Shown here piece after piece: positions 29,437 to 40,361 of a stretch of DNA of 64,000 nt. Each line of letters starts with the position of its first letter. Within the stretch, counting starts at the first letter, position 1. Source of the stretch: CAIQPS01 sp963721365 (GTDB taxonomy: Bacteria > Actinomycetota > Thermoleophilia > RBG-16-64-13); the NCBI GenBank assembly GCA_963721365.1, contig CAVRJE010000023.1, positions 372,001 to 436,000 of the forward strand, in the 5' to 3' direction. The notes beneath the pieces are model-generated. The model made no database searches. It worked only from the letters and a program-made list of their open reading frames with translations, and had not been told where the DNA came from. Made by a program: the position numbers and the translations under genes.

Positions 29437-32072
29437 CTACCTCACGACGAAATTCACCAGCCGGCCGGGGACGACCACTTCCTTGAGCACTTCATTCCCT
29501 TCAAGGTACTTGGCCACGCCTGGCAGGGCCCGTGCCGCCGCCAGGACCTCGGAGGCCGGCGCATCTTTCGCGACCTCCAGTCGGTCCCGCACCTTGCCGT
29601 TCACCTGCACCGCCAACTCGATCGTCTGGCTGCTCAGGAACCGCGGGTCGGCCTCGGGCCAGGGAGCATCCCATATGCACTCGTGCCCCATCAGCTCCCA
29701 CAACTCCGCCCCCATATGCGGAGCGAAGGGCTCCAGCAGGCGGACCATCATCTCCATCGCGTGGGCCAGTACTGCCCTTCCCGTGGCGCCCGCGCCAAGG
29801 CCGGCGGTCCGTGCCGCCCCGATGTCGTTGTTGAGCTCCATGATCGCGGCGAGGGCCGTATTGAAGTGGAAGCGCCGGCCGATGTCCACGGTCGCCTTCT
29901 GCACCACCTGGTTGGTCTTGACCAGCAGGGCGCGCTCCGCGGGCGTCGAGCGCCGCCTCGTCGATCCCGGCTGCGAACCCGGCTTGACCCCGGCCGGCGC
30001 CGCGGCGCCGTGCCACCGGCATCCAGCAGACCCTGGTCGAGGGCGTCGGTGACCTGCCGCCAGACACGGCCCAGGAAGCGGTAGATCCCATCGATTCCTT
30101 GATCGATCCACTCCGCGTCGCTCTCCGCGGGGCCGATGAAGAGGATGTAGCAGCGCAGGGCGTCGGCGCCGTACTTCGCCACATGATCGTCCGGGTTCAC
30201 CACGTTGCCCTTGCTCTTGGACATCTTGGCGCCCTTGTAGTAGATCATCCCCTGGGTGAACAGTCTCTTGAACGGCTCCTCGAAACCAACGAGACCCAGG
30301 TCGTAGAGCACCTTGGTGAAGAAGCGCGAGTACATCAGGTGCAGGATGGCGTGCTCCACCCCGCCGATGTACTGGTCCACCGGCAGCCAGTAATCGACGG
30401 CCGTCCGGTCGAAGGCCACGTCGGCCCGCCAGGGCGAGGCGTAGCGCAGGTAGTACCACGAGGAGTCCACGAACGTGTCCATGGTATCGGTCTCCCGCCG
30501 GGCGGGCCCTCCGCACGCCGGGCAGGTGGTGTTGACCCAGTGTTCCGCGGCGGCCAGGGGCGATCTGCCCTTGGGTGCGTAGTCGGTGATTGCGGGCAGG
30601 AGCACCGGCAGCTGGTCGTCCGGCACCGGCACTTCGCCGCAGACAGTGCAATAGACGATGGGGATCGGGGCGCCCCAGTAGCGCTGGCGGGAGAGCAGCC
30701 AGTCGCGAAGCTTGTAGTTCACCGAGAAGTCGGCTTTGCCCTGCTCCTTAAGCCATTCTGTGACGTTGACGACGGCCTCGGCCTTCGGCAGCCCGTTGAA
30801 CTGCCCGCTATTGACAAGCAGACCGTCTCCGCTGTACGCCTGGACGAGATTGCCTTCGCAGTCCTTGCACTCGTCTGGGCTCTCGATGACCTCGACGACC
30901 TCCAACCCGTACTTCTTGGCAAAGGCGAAGTCGCGCTCGTCGTGTCCGGGGACGGCCATGATCGCGCCGGTGCCGTAGTCCATGAGCACGTAGTCGGCGA
31001 CGAAGATGGGGATCTTGCAGCCGGTCACCGGGTTGACGGCGTAGCGCCCGGTGAAGACGCCCGTCTTCTCCTTCTCGATGCTTGCCCGCTCGATGTGTGA
31101 CGTGGCCATGGCTTTGGCTACGTACCGCTTGACCTCAGCCTCCTGCGGAAGGCCGGCGACCAACTCGTCCACCAGCACATGCTCCGGAGCCAGGATGAAG
31201 AACGTCGCTCCGAACAGCGTGTCTGGGCGCGTGGTGAAGACCGTCACCTCGGTCGTGCCGCCTCCCGGAGCTTGGGCGCTCGACTCATCGGCGCCCGCCA
31301 CCGCGACCGCGGGCGCGGTGCCTTCCGGTGCGGCGATGGTGAAGACGACATCCGCCCCGGTCGACTTGCCGATCCAGTTGCGCTGCATCGTGACGACGCG
31401 CTCCGGCCACGACTCCAGCTTGTCGAAGTCCTTCAGCAGCCGCTCGGCATAGTCGGTGATACGGAAGAACCACTGCGTCAGCTTCTTGGCCTCCACAACG
31501 GTGTCGCAGCGCTCGCACGTGCCCTCGAGCACCTGCTCGTTGGCGAGGACGGTCTGGCAAGAGGGGCACCAGTTGACGGGGGCTTCTTTCTTGTAGGCGA
31601 GCCCCTTCTTGTAGAACTGAAGGAACAGCCACTGGGTCCACTTGTAGTACTCCGGACGAGAGGTCACTACCTCACGGGTCCAGTCGATGGAGACGCCCAG
31701 GCGCCGGAGTTGGCGGTTGATGGTCGCGATCGCTTCTTCGGTGAAGACGGCCGGGGGCTCGCCGGTCTTTATCGCCATGTTCTCGGAGTTGAGCCCGAAG
31801 GCGTCGTACCCCATGGGATGTAGCACCCTCTGCCCCTGATGGCGGCGGAAGCGGGCGATGACGTCGCCCATGGTGTAGTTCTTTACGTGCCCCATGTGCG
31901 CGCTGCCCGAAGGGTAGGGGAACATCTCGAGGACGTACGTGGCGTCCTTGCCTTTGCCCGTCGGGCTCTCTCCCGGCTCCGGGTTGGTCACTTCGAAGGT
32001 CTTCCGCTCCGCCCAGACCTTCTGCCACTTGGTCTCGATCCGCTCGGGATCGTACCTGTAACTGCGCGCCAT
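29437..32072 (-). CDS. leuS: Leucyl-tRNA synthetase, frameshifted
   Basis: LeuS charges tRNA-Leu. The ATG at 32072, after GGAAGGA, gives MARSYRYDPERIETKWQKVW. The HIGH-type motif is in PYPSGSAHMGHVKNY, the editing domain follows, and the KMSKS motif is in GAKMSKSKGNVVNPDD. After TDALDQGLLDAGG, near 30000-30015 in a CGGCGCCGCGGCGCC stretch, the frame changes. The anticodon-binding domain (LLVKTNQVVQKATVDIGRRF) and the end (LEVAKDAPASEVLAAARALP) continue in the other frame. The span is 3n+2. As an essential single gene it is very probably intact in the cell. Confidence 0.93.
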
Positions 32073-32161
32073 GCGTCGTCCTTCCGCCGTCTTCAGTCCT
32101 GTCGCGGGCCGTGCGCCCCGCCGCCGCATCCCGCCAGGCAATTATTCCAGCCCGTCCCCCG

Positions 32162-32177
32162 CTCGCCAAATGGCGAG
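32162..32177. terminator. Hairpin downstream of the MFS gene
   Basis: CTCGCC, loop AAAT, GGCGAG form a six-pair stem directly after an out-of-frame TGA (32185-32183 on the minus strand) that is the likely true end of the MFS gene. No T run follows, so termination strength is doubtful. Confidence 0.35.
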
Positions 32178-32182
32178 TCGGG

Positions 32183-33411
32183 TCAGGGGCCGGATTCGCT
32201 TTCGGAGCTCGGAGAAAGTAGAGAGTAGCGGCGCCGATCATCAAGAGGATCCCAAAGATGACAAAGGCTAGATCATAGCTGGCCGTCGAGTCGAAGATGT
32301 AGCCGGCCACGAAGGGCCCCGCGATCGCCCCCAGGGAAAACGAGAGCGATGTGAACCCGATTATCGTCCCGATCGCCCGGAGCCCGAAGAGTGTAGGAAC
32401 TACCCCCATCCTCACGGGAACGACCGCGCTGAACGCGAAGCCCAGGATCACGGCGAGGGAGTAGAACGCCCACACGCTCCCGGCCCCGACGAACAGGAAT
32501 GTCGCGACCCCGTTCAGGGCCGTGAGGACGAGAAGGGTCCACCTGTATCCGAGCCTCGCGGTGATGGCACCCGCAAGCAGGGTGCCCGCCGCGCCTCCGA
32601 CGCTACTCACGGTCAGGACGAGCGCGGCGGCCGTTGTAGATAACCCGACATCGGTGGCGTAGGGCACGACGTGGGCGGTGAAGGCATAGAAGCCGAGCCC
32701 AAGCACGGCTCCCCCTACCATCAGTATCCAGAAGGCGGGCGTTTTGGCGGTCTCTCCGGCGGATAGCCCCTGCGCGGCCGGCCGGGGCTCCCGTCCAGTG
32801 GCGTTTCGCGATCCGGCCGTCTCGTCCGCAGCCGGCCTCTTGCCCATCAACACGAGCGCCGGCAGGCCGCACACAAAGGCCACCACCGCAAGGACCACCC
32901 AGGCAGTACGCCAGCCGCTTCCTTCGATCACGGTGGAGATCACTGGCGACAGTATCATCTGGCCGATGATGGGCCCCAGAAGCGCTACCCCGATCGCCAT
33001 CGTCCTGTTTCGGGCGCCGAACCACTTGGAGACGGCGGTGACGGTCGGCGTGTAGCTGCACCCGGCCAGGATGCCCCCTCCCACGCCGAACAAGAGGTAG
33101 AACTCCCACAGAGAGTCCATCCTGGACATGAGCAGATACGACAGCGCGCCTATCACGATCCCGGGCGCGATCGCCGCCCTTGCCCCGTATCTGTCGGTCA
33201 CCTTCCCCATGACGACTCCCACCAGCCCAGCGACGGCCATCAGGAGAGACATCGCGCCCGACACGCCGGCGCGCGACCATCCGAATTGCTCGGTGAGCGG
33301 CTTGAGGAACAGCCCGAAGCACATCTGAGTACCGAACGAGCCGATCAGCAAGACGAACGAAGCGGCAACGATCACCCAGCCGTATGAGACACGGCCCTTG
33401 ATCACGTCCAA
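32183..33411 (-). CDS. MFS transporter, 3-prime end probably frameshifted
   Basis: This is a 12-helix major facilitator of the monocarboxylate/oxalate-formate antiporter type, about 409 residues. It starts with TTG at 33411 after GGAGGG (MDVIKGRVSYGWVIVAASFV), has GKVTDRYGARAAIAPG between helices 2 and 3, and a long central loop near residue 200. As written the frame does not stop after the last helix (FGILLMIGAATLYFLRAPKA) but runs about 400 bases into leuS on the same strand, which is implausible. A TGA at 32185-32183 in another frame, followed by a hairpin, marks the likely end. The substrate is probably a carboxylate, by family only. Confidence 0.82.
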
Positions 33412-33518
33412 GCGATGGCCCTCCAGAAGGATGGTGACGAGACGGGTGACACTCTTCGTGGACTCTATAGGCTGCGCGGCGTTTGGTCAAATGGAAGAAC
33501 CATAAAAGGAAAGCAAGA

Positions 33519-33548
33519 GGTGCGGCCGCCCCTCGGGGCGGCCGCACC
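33519..33548 (-). terminator. Rho-independent terminator of the dctPQM operon
   Basis: GGTGCGGCCGCCCC and GGGGCGGCCGCACC (14-base arms, 2-base spacer) form a very stable hairpin about 50 bases after dctM. Read on the minus strand it is followed by CCTCTTGCTTTCCTTTTATG, which is T-rich. It separates the TRAP operon from the MFS gene. Confidence 0.8.
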
Positions 33549-33597
33549 AGCACGGTTTGCCTCGCGGTAGCGCCGGGCCGTCAGGCCCGGCGCGGCG

Positions 33598-34904
33598 TCA
33601 GTACGACACGAAACTCGGTAACCAGGTCGCTATTTGCGGGAAGATCAACAGCAGCGCGGCGAGGACGATCATCCCGATCAGGAAGGCCATCGCTCCTTTG
33701 AATATCCTCCCCATGGGCACGTCGGGCGCCACTCCTTTGATGATGTACACGTTGATGCCTACCGGAGGCGTTATCACCCCCATCTCAACCACCAGCACGA
33801 TGATCACCCCGAACCAGATCGGGTCGAAGCCCAGGGCGACGACCGTCGGATACAGGATCGGGACGGTGAGCGTGACCATGGCCAGGGAGTCCATGAAGCA
33901 CCCGGCGATCAGGTACATCACCAGTATCAGTATCATGACTACGGTCGGCGGGACCGGTAGACCGCTCAGAAAATCGGACGCCGCGCTCGGTATGCCGGTC
34001 ACGGCCATGAAATGGCCGAACACGGTCGCACCGGCCACGATGGTCATGATCATGGCGGTGATGAGGATCGTGTCCTTTACCGAGAGCCAGAACTTGCGCA
34101 GGTCGAGCGACCTCCTGAGCACCCCGATCACGATGGCGGCCGCCGTGCCGATACCCGCGGCCTGGGTAGGGCTGAAGAGACCCGCGAACAGGCCGCCGAT
34201 GCACCAGCGCGAAGAGGAACAGCATCTCGAGTGAGGCCGGTGAGCCCCAGCAGCTTCTGCTTCAGGGTGGTACTGCCGCCGGCCGGGGCCGAAGTCGGGT
34301 GAAAGATCGTCCAGACCAAGACCGCGACCATGAAGAGGCCGGCCAGGATAAGGCCGGGTACCACCCCGGCGATGAAGAGCTTACCGATCGATTGCTCCGA
34401 CAGGATGCCGTAGACGATGAAGATGGTACTGGGCGGGATCATGATGCCCAGACTCCCGGCGGCCGCCATACAGCCGCAGGCGAGACCCGGGTCGTACCCG
34501 TGCTTGCGCATCTCGGGGATGGCCACCTTGCCCATGGCCGCCGCGGTGGCGCTGGTCGACCCGCAGATGGCCGAGAAACCGGCGGTGGCGACGATCGTCG
34601 CCATGGCCAGCCCGCCCCGCCACTTGCCGAACAGGATGTAAGCGGCGTCGTACAGCCGGCCGCTCATCCCCGCGTAGAAGGCGACGGAGCCCATGAAGAC
34701 GAACATGGGGATGACCGTCAGGTTGTAGCTGGACCAGGTGTCCCAGAAGTCACGCGCCAGCAGGCCGAAGCCGGCATCGAAGCCCTTGGTGACCGCGAAA
34801 CCGATGACACCGACAAAGGCCATGGTGAAGCCGACGGGCATGCCGAGCAGGAAGATGACGACAAGTACGGCGATCCCTATGATCCCGATGGTCACGGGGT
34901 CCAT
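33598..34904 (-). CDS. dctM: TRAP transporter large membrane subunit DctM, two frameshifts
   Basis: DctM is the 12-helix channel subunit of a tripartite ATP-independent transporter driven by a sodium or proton gradient. The N-terminal half (MDPVTIGIIGIAVLVVIFLL, then AICGSTSATAAAMGKVAIPE and SLGIMIPPSTIFIVYG) and the C-terminal half (MYLIAGCFMDSLAMVTLTVP, VVEMGVITPPVGINVYIIKG) carry the usual repeats. Between 34240 and 34200 the frame changes twice: GLTGL continues as LEMLFLFALV, then as IGGLFAGLFSPTQAAGIG. Removing one A and one C restores a normal sequence, and the 3n+2 span fits. It overlaps dctQ by 13 bases. Confidence 0.9.
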
Positions 34905-35455
34905 TGCTTACCTGCCTTCAGTACGGTCCGGACGAACTGCAGTATCAGGACCAGGAGTGTGGCCAGGAAGCACACCGCCATCCCGTAGACGAAGGGATGG
35001 AAGGGGATCTTCTGAGTCATCGAGACTTCACCGGAGGACCGGAGAAGCCCCGCGTATCTGAAGCTGTAGACCATGAGCAACGCGAACAGTGCGACGCTCA
35101 GGAAGACCGTCACGCACTCGACGATCAGTTTCAGCCGCCTGGGGAACGTCTCCACGATGAAGTCCACCGCGACGTGACCCTTCATCACCTGAGTGAAGGG
35201 GACCCCGAATGCTATGGCCACCGCCGCGAGGAACGAGACGAACTCGATGCCCCCCGGTATGGGCTTGGAGAAGATCTTGATACCGATAACGTCGGCCACG
35301 ACCAGGGCTGTCATCCCCACGAGCCCCGCCCCGGCGATCCAGAACAGGATCTTGCTGAACAAGGCGACGTACCTCTCCGCGGTGCTCAGAGCGCCCTTGT
35401 CGGATCCCGCTTCACGGATCGCAAGAGGCTCCTGATCGGGAGGAAGCATCTCCAT
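34892..35455 (-). CDS. dctQ: TRAP transporter small membrane subunit DctQ
   Basis: DctQ is the four-helix partner of DctM. The 187 residue protein starts at ATG 35455, five bases after GAGGAGG. Hydrophobic segments include ILFWIAGAGLVGMTALVVAD, FVSFLAAVAIAFGVPF followed by the conserved GHVAVDFIVETFP, a third helix near LKLIVECVTVFLSVALFALL, and a last one in GMAVCFLATLLVLILQF. The end overlaps dctM by 13 bases. It is separated from dctP by a strong intergenic hairpin. Confidence 0.92.
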   Translation of the reverse strand: MEMLPPDQEPLAIREAGSDKGALSTAERYVALFSKILFWIAGAGLVGMTALVVADVIGIKIFSKPIPGGIEFVSFLAAVAIAFGVPFTQVMKGHVAVDFIVETFPRRLKLIVECVTVFLSVALFALLMVYSFRYAGLLRSSGEVSMTQKIPFHPFVYGMAVCFLATLLVLILQFVRTVLKAGKQWTP

Positions 35456-35480
35456 AGAACCTCCTCGCCACGCCAATCAG

Positions 35481-35514
35481 GCGGAGAGGCGAGGCAGACG
35501 CCTCGCCTCTCCGC
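35481..35514. other. Strong hairpin between dctP and dctQ
   Basis: GCGGAGAGGCGAGGC at 35481-35495, loop AGAC, and its complement at 35500-35514 form a 15-pair perfect stem. No T run follows in the direction of transcription, so it probably acts as a partial terminator or a 3-prime stabiliser that raises dctP over dctQM, a common arrangement where the binding protein is needed in excess. Confidence 0.8.
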
Positions 35515-35558
35515 GGCTTGATACTACCTTCGAACCACGCCCGAGTATCTAGCGGTCA

Positions 35559-36776
35559 CTATTTGGCAGACGGGGACTTGACGTTCTCAGCGACCCAAGC
35601 TGCAGCATCGGCTTCAGGAACCGCTTTTTCGGTCCAGTATTTGATGCGCTCCTGGATGTAGCCGACGTAGTCATCGCTGAACCCGGCAGCCTTCAGATCG
35701 GCCAGTTTCTTGTCGAACATAGGCTTGACGGCCGCTGCCCACTTGGCGCTCTCCTCCGCGCTCAGGTCGACGGCCTCGCGGCCCGGCTGCTCACTGAACA
35801 ACTTGACACCGGCAGCGTCCAGCGCCGAGGAGACCTTCGCCCAATACTCGATGTATTCATTGCTGACGTCGGTGAACACCTGCTGGACGTCGGGCGGGAG
35901 CGAGGCCCACTTGTCGCTGTTCATGATGAGATACATCGAGGTGATGGAGCCGACCGAGAAGCAGTTGGTTATGTACTTGACGACCTCCGCCTGTTTCCAG
36001 CCGGCCAGGACCTCGCGAGGAGCGAGGCTCCCATCGACCACGCCCTTGGACATGAGTTCGTATGCCTCGTTCTGGGGCGCCGCATAGCCCTCAGCCCCCA
36101 GAGCGGTGGCGATGGCGGCCCCGACACCCGTGGAGCGGATGACAAGCCCTTTCATGTCATCGAGGGTCTTCACCGGGTTCTTCACCGTGAATACGAGCTG
36201 AGGCCCGGTGCCGTAGAACATGAAAGGATGGACCTTGTCGAGTTCGGCCGGTTTGAAGTTTTGGTAGTAGTCGTTGACCACGTGAGTGCCGACGTACCCC
36301 ATGGGATAGCCGTTGGGATAGTCGAGGAGGTCCATCACCGGGAAGATCCCCGGCGTGTAAGCGAATACGGAGAGGCCGATGTCGGAGATGCCGGTCACCA
36401 CGCCGTCATACACCTTGTTGGCGGCCGTGAGAGACGCACCGGGCAGGTATTCGAACGCTACCGCGCCGTTGGTGCGCTTGGTGATCTCCGCCATCCACAT
36501 CTCAGCTACGATGGCGATCTTGTTCGTGGCCGGGAAGAACGAGTTGAGGGTGAACTTCCATTTACCGGCCGGGTAGGTCACTGCCGTCGACGCCGCCGTT
36601 GTGGTCGGCCCTGCGGTCGTAGCGGGTCCGGCAGTGGTAGCGGGCCCGGCGGTAGTGGCCGGTCCCGCCGTGGTGGGTGGGGCAGTCGTCGTGGTGTCTC
36701 CGCTTGTGCCGCACGCAACGAGCACCCCCATCAGCGCGAACGCGAGCACCAACCCTAGCACCAACGCCTTCCTCAT
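35559..36776 (-). CDS. dctP: TRAP transporter substrate-binding protein DctP, lipoprotein
   Basis: This is the extracytoplasmic receptor of the TRAP transporter, 405 residues. The ATG at 36776 follows GAGGAGGG. The signal LGLVLAFALMGVLVACG has a lipobox (LVAC), so the mature protein is a lipoprotein. A Thr/Ala/Gly/Pro linker with about four TTAGPA-like six-residue repeats (18 base period, 36601-36672) precedes the DctP domain. Domain landmarks are GISDIGLSVFAYTPGIFPVM, DDMKGLVIRSTGVGAAIATA and GVVDGSLAPREVLAGWKQAE. The substrate is likely an organic acid but cannot be read from sequence. It heads the dctPQM operon. Confidence 0.93.
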   Translation of the reverse strand: MRKALVLGLVLAFALMGVLVACGTSGDTTTTAPPTTAGPATTAGPATTAGPATTAGPTTTAASTAVTYPAGKWKFTLNSFFPATNKIAIVAEMWMAEITKRTNGAVAFEYLPGASLTAANKVYDGVVTGISDIGLSVFAYTPGIFPVMDLLDYPNGYPMGYVGTHVVNDYYQNFKPAELDKVHPFMFYGTGPQLVFTVKNPVKTLDDMKGLVIRSTGVGAAIATALGAEGYAAPQNEAYELMSKGVVDGSLAPREVLAGWKQAEVVKYITNCFSVGSITSMYLIMNSDKWASLPPDVQQVFTDVSNEYIEYWAKVSSALDAAGVKLFSEQPGREAVDLSAEESAKWAAAVKPMFDKKLADLKAAGFSDDYVGYIQERIKYWTEKAVPEADAAAWVAENVKSPSAK

Positions 36777-36875
36777 CGCACGCCCTCCTCTTGTGGTCCC
36801 GGCGGCTTTCGCTGGGCCTGCCGGATCGCCTAAAGAGCACACGCCATGAATGTATCAAATGAGGTATGAATCGCG

Positions 36876-39036
36876 CTATTCATGTTTCGCCGGAATACAC
36901 GAAACGCGTGCCACGATCGCGGAACGGACCGGGTGAGGGCAGTCAGCCTCGAGTAGGCTTTGCGGTGGCCGCCGCTCTGGCCGCCGCGGCCCGCCCTTGC
37001 CGCGCGCCGCGGCGGCACCGGCGCCGGGGTCCCTTCCGCCGTCGCCCCGCAGCCGGGCCAGGTCCCGGGCCAGGTCCTTGATCTCGTCGCGGAGCTTGGC
37101 CGCGTACTCGAAGCGGAGTTCCTCGGCCGCCTGGAACATCTCCTCTTCCAGCGTCGCCATGAGCCGCTCCATCTCCTCGGCCGACATCTCCTCGCCGCGC
37201 GCCGTCTTGCGCCGCTCCTTGTAGGGGACGGACCCGCTGATACCCAGCAGTTCGGCGATGTCGGAGACGCCCTTGACGATGGTGCGCGGCTCGATGCCGT
37301 GCTCCGCGTTGAAGGCCAGCTGGGCCGCCCGGCGGCGGTCCGTCTCGGAGATAGCCCGGTCCATCGCCCTTGTGCGCTTGTCGGCGTACATGATGACCCT
37401 GCCTTCGACGTTCCGCGCCGCCCTGCCGATGGTCTGGATGAGGGCCGTCTCGCCGCGCAGGAAACCCTTCCTTGTCGGCGTCGAGGATGGCGACGAGAGT
37501 CACCTCGGGAAGGTCGAGACCCTCGCGGAGCAGGTTGATGCCCACCAGCACGTCCACCTCTCCCAGCCGGAGCTCGCGCACGGTGCGGATGCGCTCGATG
37601 GTGTCCACCTCGGAGTGCAGGTAGCGCACCCGGAACCCCATCTCCAGCAGGTAGTCGGTCAAGTCCTCGGCCATCTTCTTGGTGAGGGTCGTCACCAGGG
37701 TCCGCTGGCCGCGGTCCACGCGCACCCGGATCTCGTTCATGAGATTGTCGATCTGGTGTTTGGTGGGACGCACTTCGACCACGGGATCCACCAACCCCGT
37801 CGGCCGTACCAGTTGCTCCACCACCTGGGTCGACACCGACATCTCCCACTCCCCGGGTGTCGCCGACACGAACACCAGCTGCGGTGCCCGTTCGATGAAC
37901 TCGTCAAAGCGGAGCGGCCGGTTGTCGAGCGCCGACGGCAGACGGAAGCCGTGCTCCACGAGCATGGTCTTGCGGCTGCGGTCCCCCTCGTACATGCCGT
38001 GCAGTTGCGGGACCGTCATGTGGGACTCGTCTATGAGCACCAGGAAATCGTCGGGGAAGAAGTCGAGCAGCGTGTAGGGCGGCTCACCCGGCTGCCGACC
38101 GGCCAGGATACGCGAATAGTTCTCGATGCCGTTGCAGTAGCCCAGCTCGCGCAGCATCTCCATGTCGTACTGGGTGCGCTGGCGCAGGCGGAAGGCCTCC
38201 AGTTGCTTGCCCTGCGCCTCCAGCTCGGCCACCCGCGTCTCGAGCTCGGTGGCTATCTCCGCCAGAGACCGCTCGATGGCATCCTCGGAAGTGACAAAGT
38301 GGGTGGCGGGATAGATGGCCACGCTGGACAGCCGGGCGACCACCTCCTGAGTGAGCGGATCCACTTTCACGATCTCCTCCACCAGGTCGCCCCAGAGGCT
38401 GACCCGCAGAGCATAGTCGTCGTAGGCGGGCCACACCTCGAAGCTCTCGCCGCGCACCCGGAACTTGCCGCGGGTGAAGCCGATGTCGTTCCGTTCGTAG
38501 TGGATCTTCACCAGCTTGGCGAACACCTCGTCCCGGCTGATGTCGTCGCCCTGCTTGAGAAGGACCACCTGACCCAGATACTCCTGGGGCGAGCCCAGTC
38601 CGTAGATGCAGGAGACCGAGGCGACGATCACGACGTCGTCCCTCATGAGCAGGTCCGAGGTGGCTGCGTGCCGGAGCCGGTCGATCTCCTGATTGATCGA
38701 GGAGTCCTTCTCGATATAGGTATCGGTAGCCGGGAGATAGGCCTCGGGCTGGTAGTAGTCGTAGTACGAGACGAAGTACTCCACGGCGTTGTCGGGGAGG
38801 AACTCGCGGAACTCGTTGCAGAGCTGAGCGGCGAGCGTCTTGTTGGGCGCCATGACCAGGGTGGGCTTGCCGGCCTGCGCGATGAGGTTGGCCATGGTGA
38901 AGGTCTTGCCGGAACCGGTCACGCCGAGAAGCGTCTGGAAGCGGTCTCCACGACGCAGCCCTTCGGCCAGCTTGGCTACCGCCTCGGGCTGGTCTCCCTT
39001 AAGTTCGTAATCGGCTTGGAGACGGAACGAGGCCAT
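36876..39036 (-). CDS. uvrB: Excinuclease ABC subunit B, frameshifted
   Basis: UvrB is the damage-verifying helicase of nucleotide excision repair. The ATG at 39036 gives MASFRLQADYELKGDQPEAV. Walker A is GVTGSGKTFTMAN, the beta hairpin is in VSYYDYYQPEAYLPATDTYI, and VLIDESHMTVPQLHGMYEGD is intact. After ILDADKEGF, near 37462, the frame changes: DNA reads GGGTTTCCTGCG where GGGTTCCTGCGC would give the expected GFLRGETALIQTIGRAARN. One extra T in a TTT run accounts for it and for the 3n+1 span. The rest, including the UVR motif region AAEELRFEYAAKLRDEIKDL, is in the second frame to the stop at 36876. Confidence 0.95.
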
Positions 39037-39051
39037 CGCTACAGACCTGCC

Positions 39052-39678
39052 TTACGCGTTCCACTGGGAGAGCGAGAAGGCGTCCGGGTGGGCCTTTTCG
39101 AACAGCGCCCGGGAGTTCTCTACCCTGCGGACGAATTCCCGCGTCTCGGGGTACTGGATATCCTCCGGACCGAACGCGTCCGCGCCCCCGACCTTCTTGA
39201 TCCAACCGGCGACGGCGTTAGGGCCGGCGTTGTATGCCGCGATGGCCGCGGTCGGGTCGTCGAACCTCCGGAACAGGTACGCCAGATAGCAGGCGCCCAG
39301 TTCGAGGCTGTCCTGGGGGTTCTTGAGCGCGGGGTTCTTGGGCCCCTTCCAACCGTCGAGGCCGGTGACCCACTCGGCGGTGCCGGGAAGGAGCTGCATG
39401 AGGCCTACCGCACCCACGGGGGACTCGGCGTCGGGATTGAAACCGCTCTCGGTCCGGGCCACAGCGGCGAGCAGGTAGGGGTCGATATCGTACTGTTCGG
39501 CCACCGTCGCTATCTCCTTCTCATAGCGGATCGGATAGACCTTCCCCGAGAAGGCCGGCACCACCATCCGCCCCGTGAGCAGGGCCGCGGCTACACCCAC
39601 GATGGCGGCGACCACGATGATCGGGACCGCCAGAAGCAGAAGACGACGGCGGCGCCTGCGGCGGCGCGCCGTCCTCAT
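39052..39678 (-). CDS. Lytic transglycosylase (SLT domain)
   Basis: This membrane-anchored or secreted murein lyase has 208 residues. It starts with an Arg-rich head and one hydrophobic helix (LLLLAVPIIVVAAIVGVAAA). The SLT domain follows with the catalytic glutamate in ARTESGFNPDAESP, then AVGLMQLLPGTAEW and AIAAYNAGPNAVAGW. These match the E-S, GLMQ and AYNAG motifs of family 1 lytic transglycosylases. Its ATG overlaps the coaE stop as ATGA, so it is coupled to coaE, and uvrB follows 15 bases on. Confidence 0.92.
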   Translation of the reverse strand: MRTARRRRRRRRLLLLAVPIIVVAAIVGVAAALLTGRMVVPAFSGKVYPIRYEKEIATVAEQYDIDPYLLAAVARTESGFNPDAESPVGAVGLMQLLPGTAEWVTGLDGWKGPKNPALKNPQDSLELGACYLAYLFRRFDDPTAAIAAYNAGPNAVAGWIKKVGGADAFGPEDIQYPETREFVRRVENSRALFEKAHPDAFSLSQWNA

Positions 39679-40296
39679 CGCCCGTCCTCCACGGCCATCA
39701 GCCTGGCGCGTTCGTACGCCTGGCGCACGAACGCCTGAAGGCGCTCCACGTCGCCGTCGTTGTAGAACGCCAGATCGCTTCCGGCCACCCGCCGCTCGCT
39801 GGAGGCCTGCAGCGCCTCGAACTCGCCGAACGTCTCGGCGTCGAAGTCGTGAATGGAGCGCCTACGGCGGTTCTCCTCCCCGGCTTCGATGGTGATGACC
39901 AGGTCGAAGTAGTCTTCCATGCCCGCTTCGAACAGCAGAGGGATCTCGCAGACGACGACCGATCCGGCCGGCGCCTCGCGGATGAACCGGGATATCTCCT
40001 CCCCGACCAGGGGATGTGTGAGGGCCTCGAGCCACGCGAGCCGGTCGGGCCGCCCCCGTACCGCCTCCGCCAGACGCCGCCTGTCGATCTCACCGCGGGA
40101 CTCGACGACCTCGGGACCGAAGTAGCCGAGAAGTGCCTGCTTGACGTCGTCGCGCGACGTACAGGTGGTGTACGACCTCGTCGGCAGACAGGGCAAGGGC
40201 GCCGGACTCCGCCAGGAAGCGCAGGGCGGTGCTCTTGCCGGCTCCGATACCGCCGGTGAGGGCGACGGCCACCACATCTGGTCGCTCGAGCGTCAA
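39675..40296 (-). CDS. coaE: Dephospho-CoA kinase, frameshifted
   Basis: CoaE phosphorylates dephospho-CoA in the last step of CoA synthesis. A TTG start at 40296 follows GGAGG and gives TLERPDVVAVALTGGIGAGK, with the P loop GGIGAGKST, then ALSADEVVHHLYV. Near 40155-40165 the frame changes, and the rest (DDVKQALLGYFGPEVVESRG, EALTHPLVGEEISRFI, VVCEIPLLFEAGMEDYFDLV) runs on to 39675. The span is 3n+1, so one extra base in a GCGCGACGACG stretch is inferred. The intact protein would have about 206 residues. It is coupled to the lytic transglycosylase gene. Confidence 0.92.
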
Positions 40297-40314
40297 CTCG
40301 CCTCCACAAAAACG

Positions 40315-40336
40315 GGGAGCGCCCAGAGGCGCTCCC
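40315..40336 (-). terminator. Rho-independent terminator of rpsA
   Basis: GGGAGCGCC, loop CAGA, GGCGCTCCC form a nine-pair stem between rpsA and coaE. Read on the minus strand it is followed by CGTTTTTGTGG, a clear T run, 25 bases after the rpsA stop. Confidence 0.85.
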
Positions 40337-40361
40337 TTATGATGCCCTATCGTCCGGACGT

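Noticed and set aside
31672..33411. MFS protein with a 170 residue C-terminal extension overlapping leuS
   Set aside because: The extension is the leuS 5-prime region in a wrong frame. A stop in another frame at 32183 followed by a hairpin is the likely true end.
36601..36672. Short tandem repeats as a CRISPR or satellite
   Set aside because: The 18 base period encodes the TTAGPA-type linker of DctP and is degenerate at silent positions; there are no spacers. The Thr-rich repeats at 55605-55685 are also a coding linker.
36943..37480. Programmed ribosomal frameshift in uvrB and similar genes
   Set aside because: The switch sites share no common slippery sequence or downstream structure, and the affected genes are not known to use frameshifting. 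Insertion errors explain them more simply.
37258..39738. Very long plus-strand open frame of 826 codons
   Set aside because: It is the antisense shadow of uvrB and the lytic transglycosylase, rich in Leu, His, Arg and Gly without any domain pattern, as expected in high-GC DNA.
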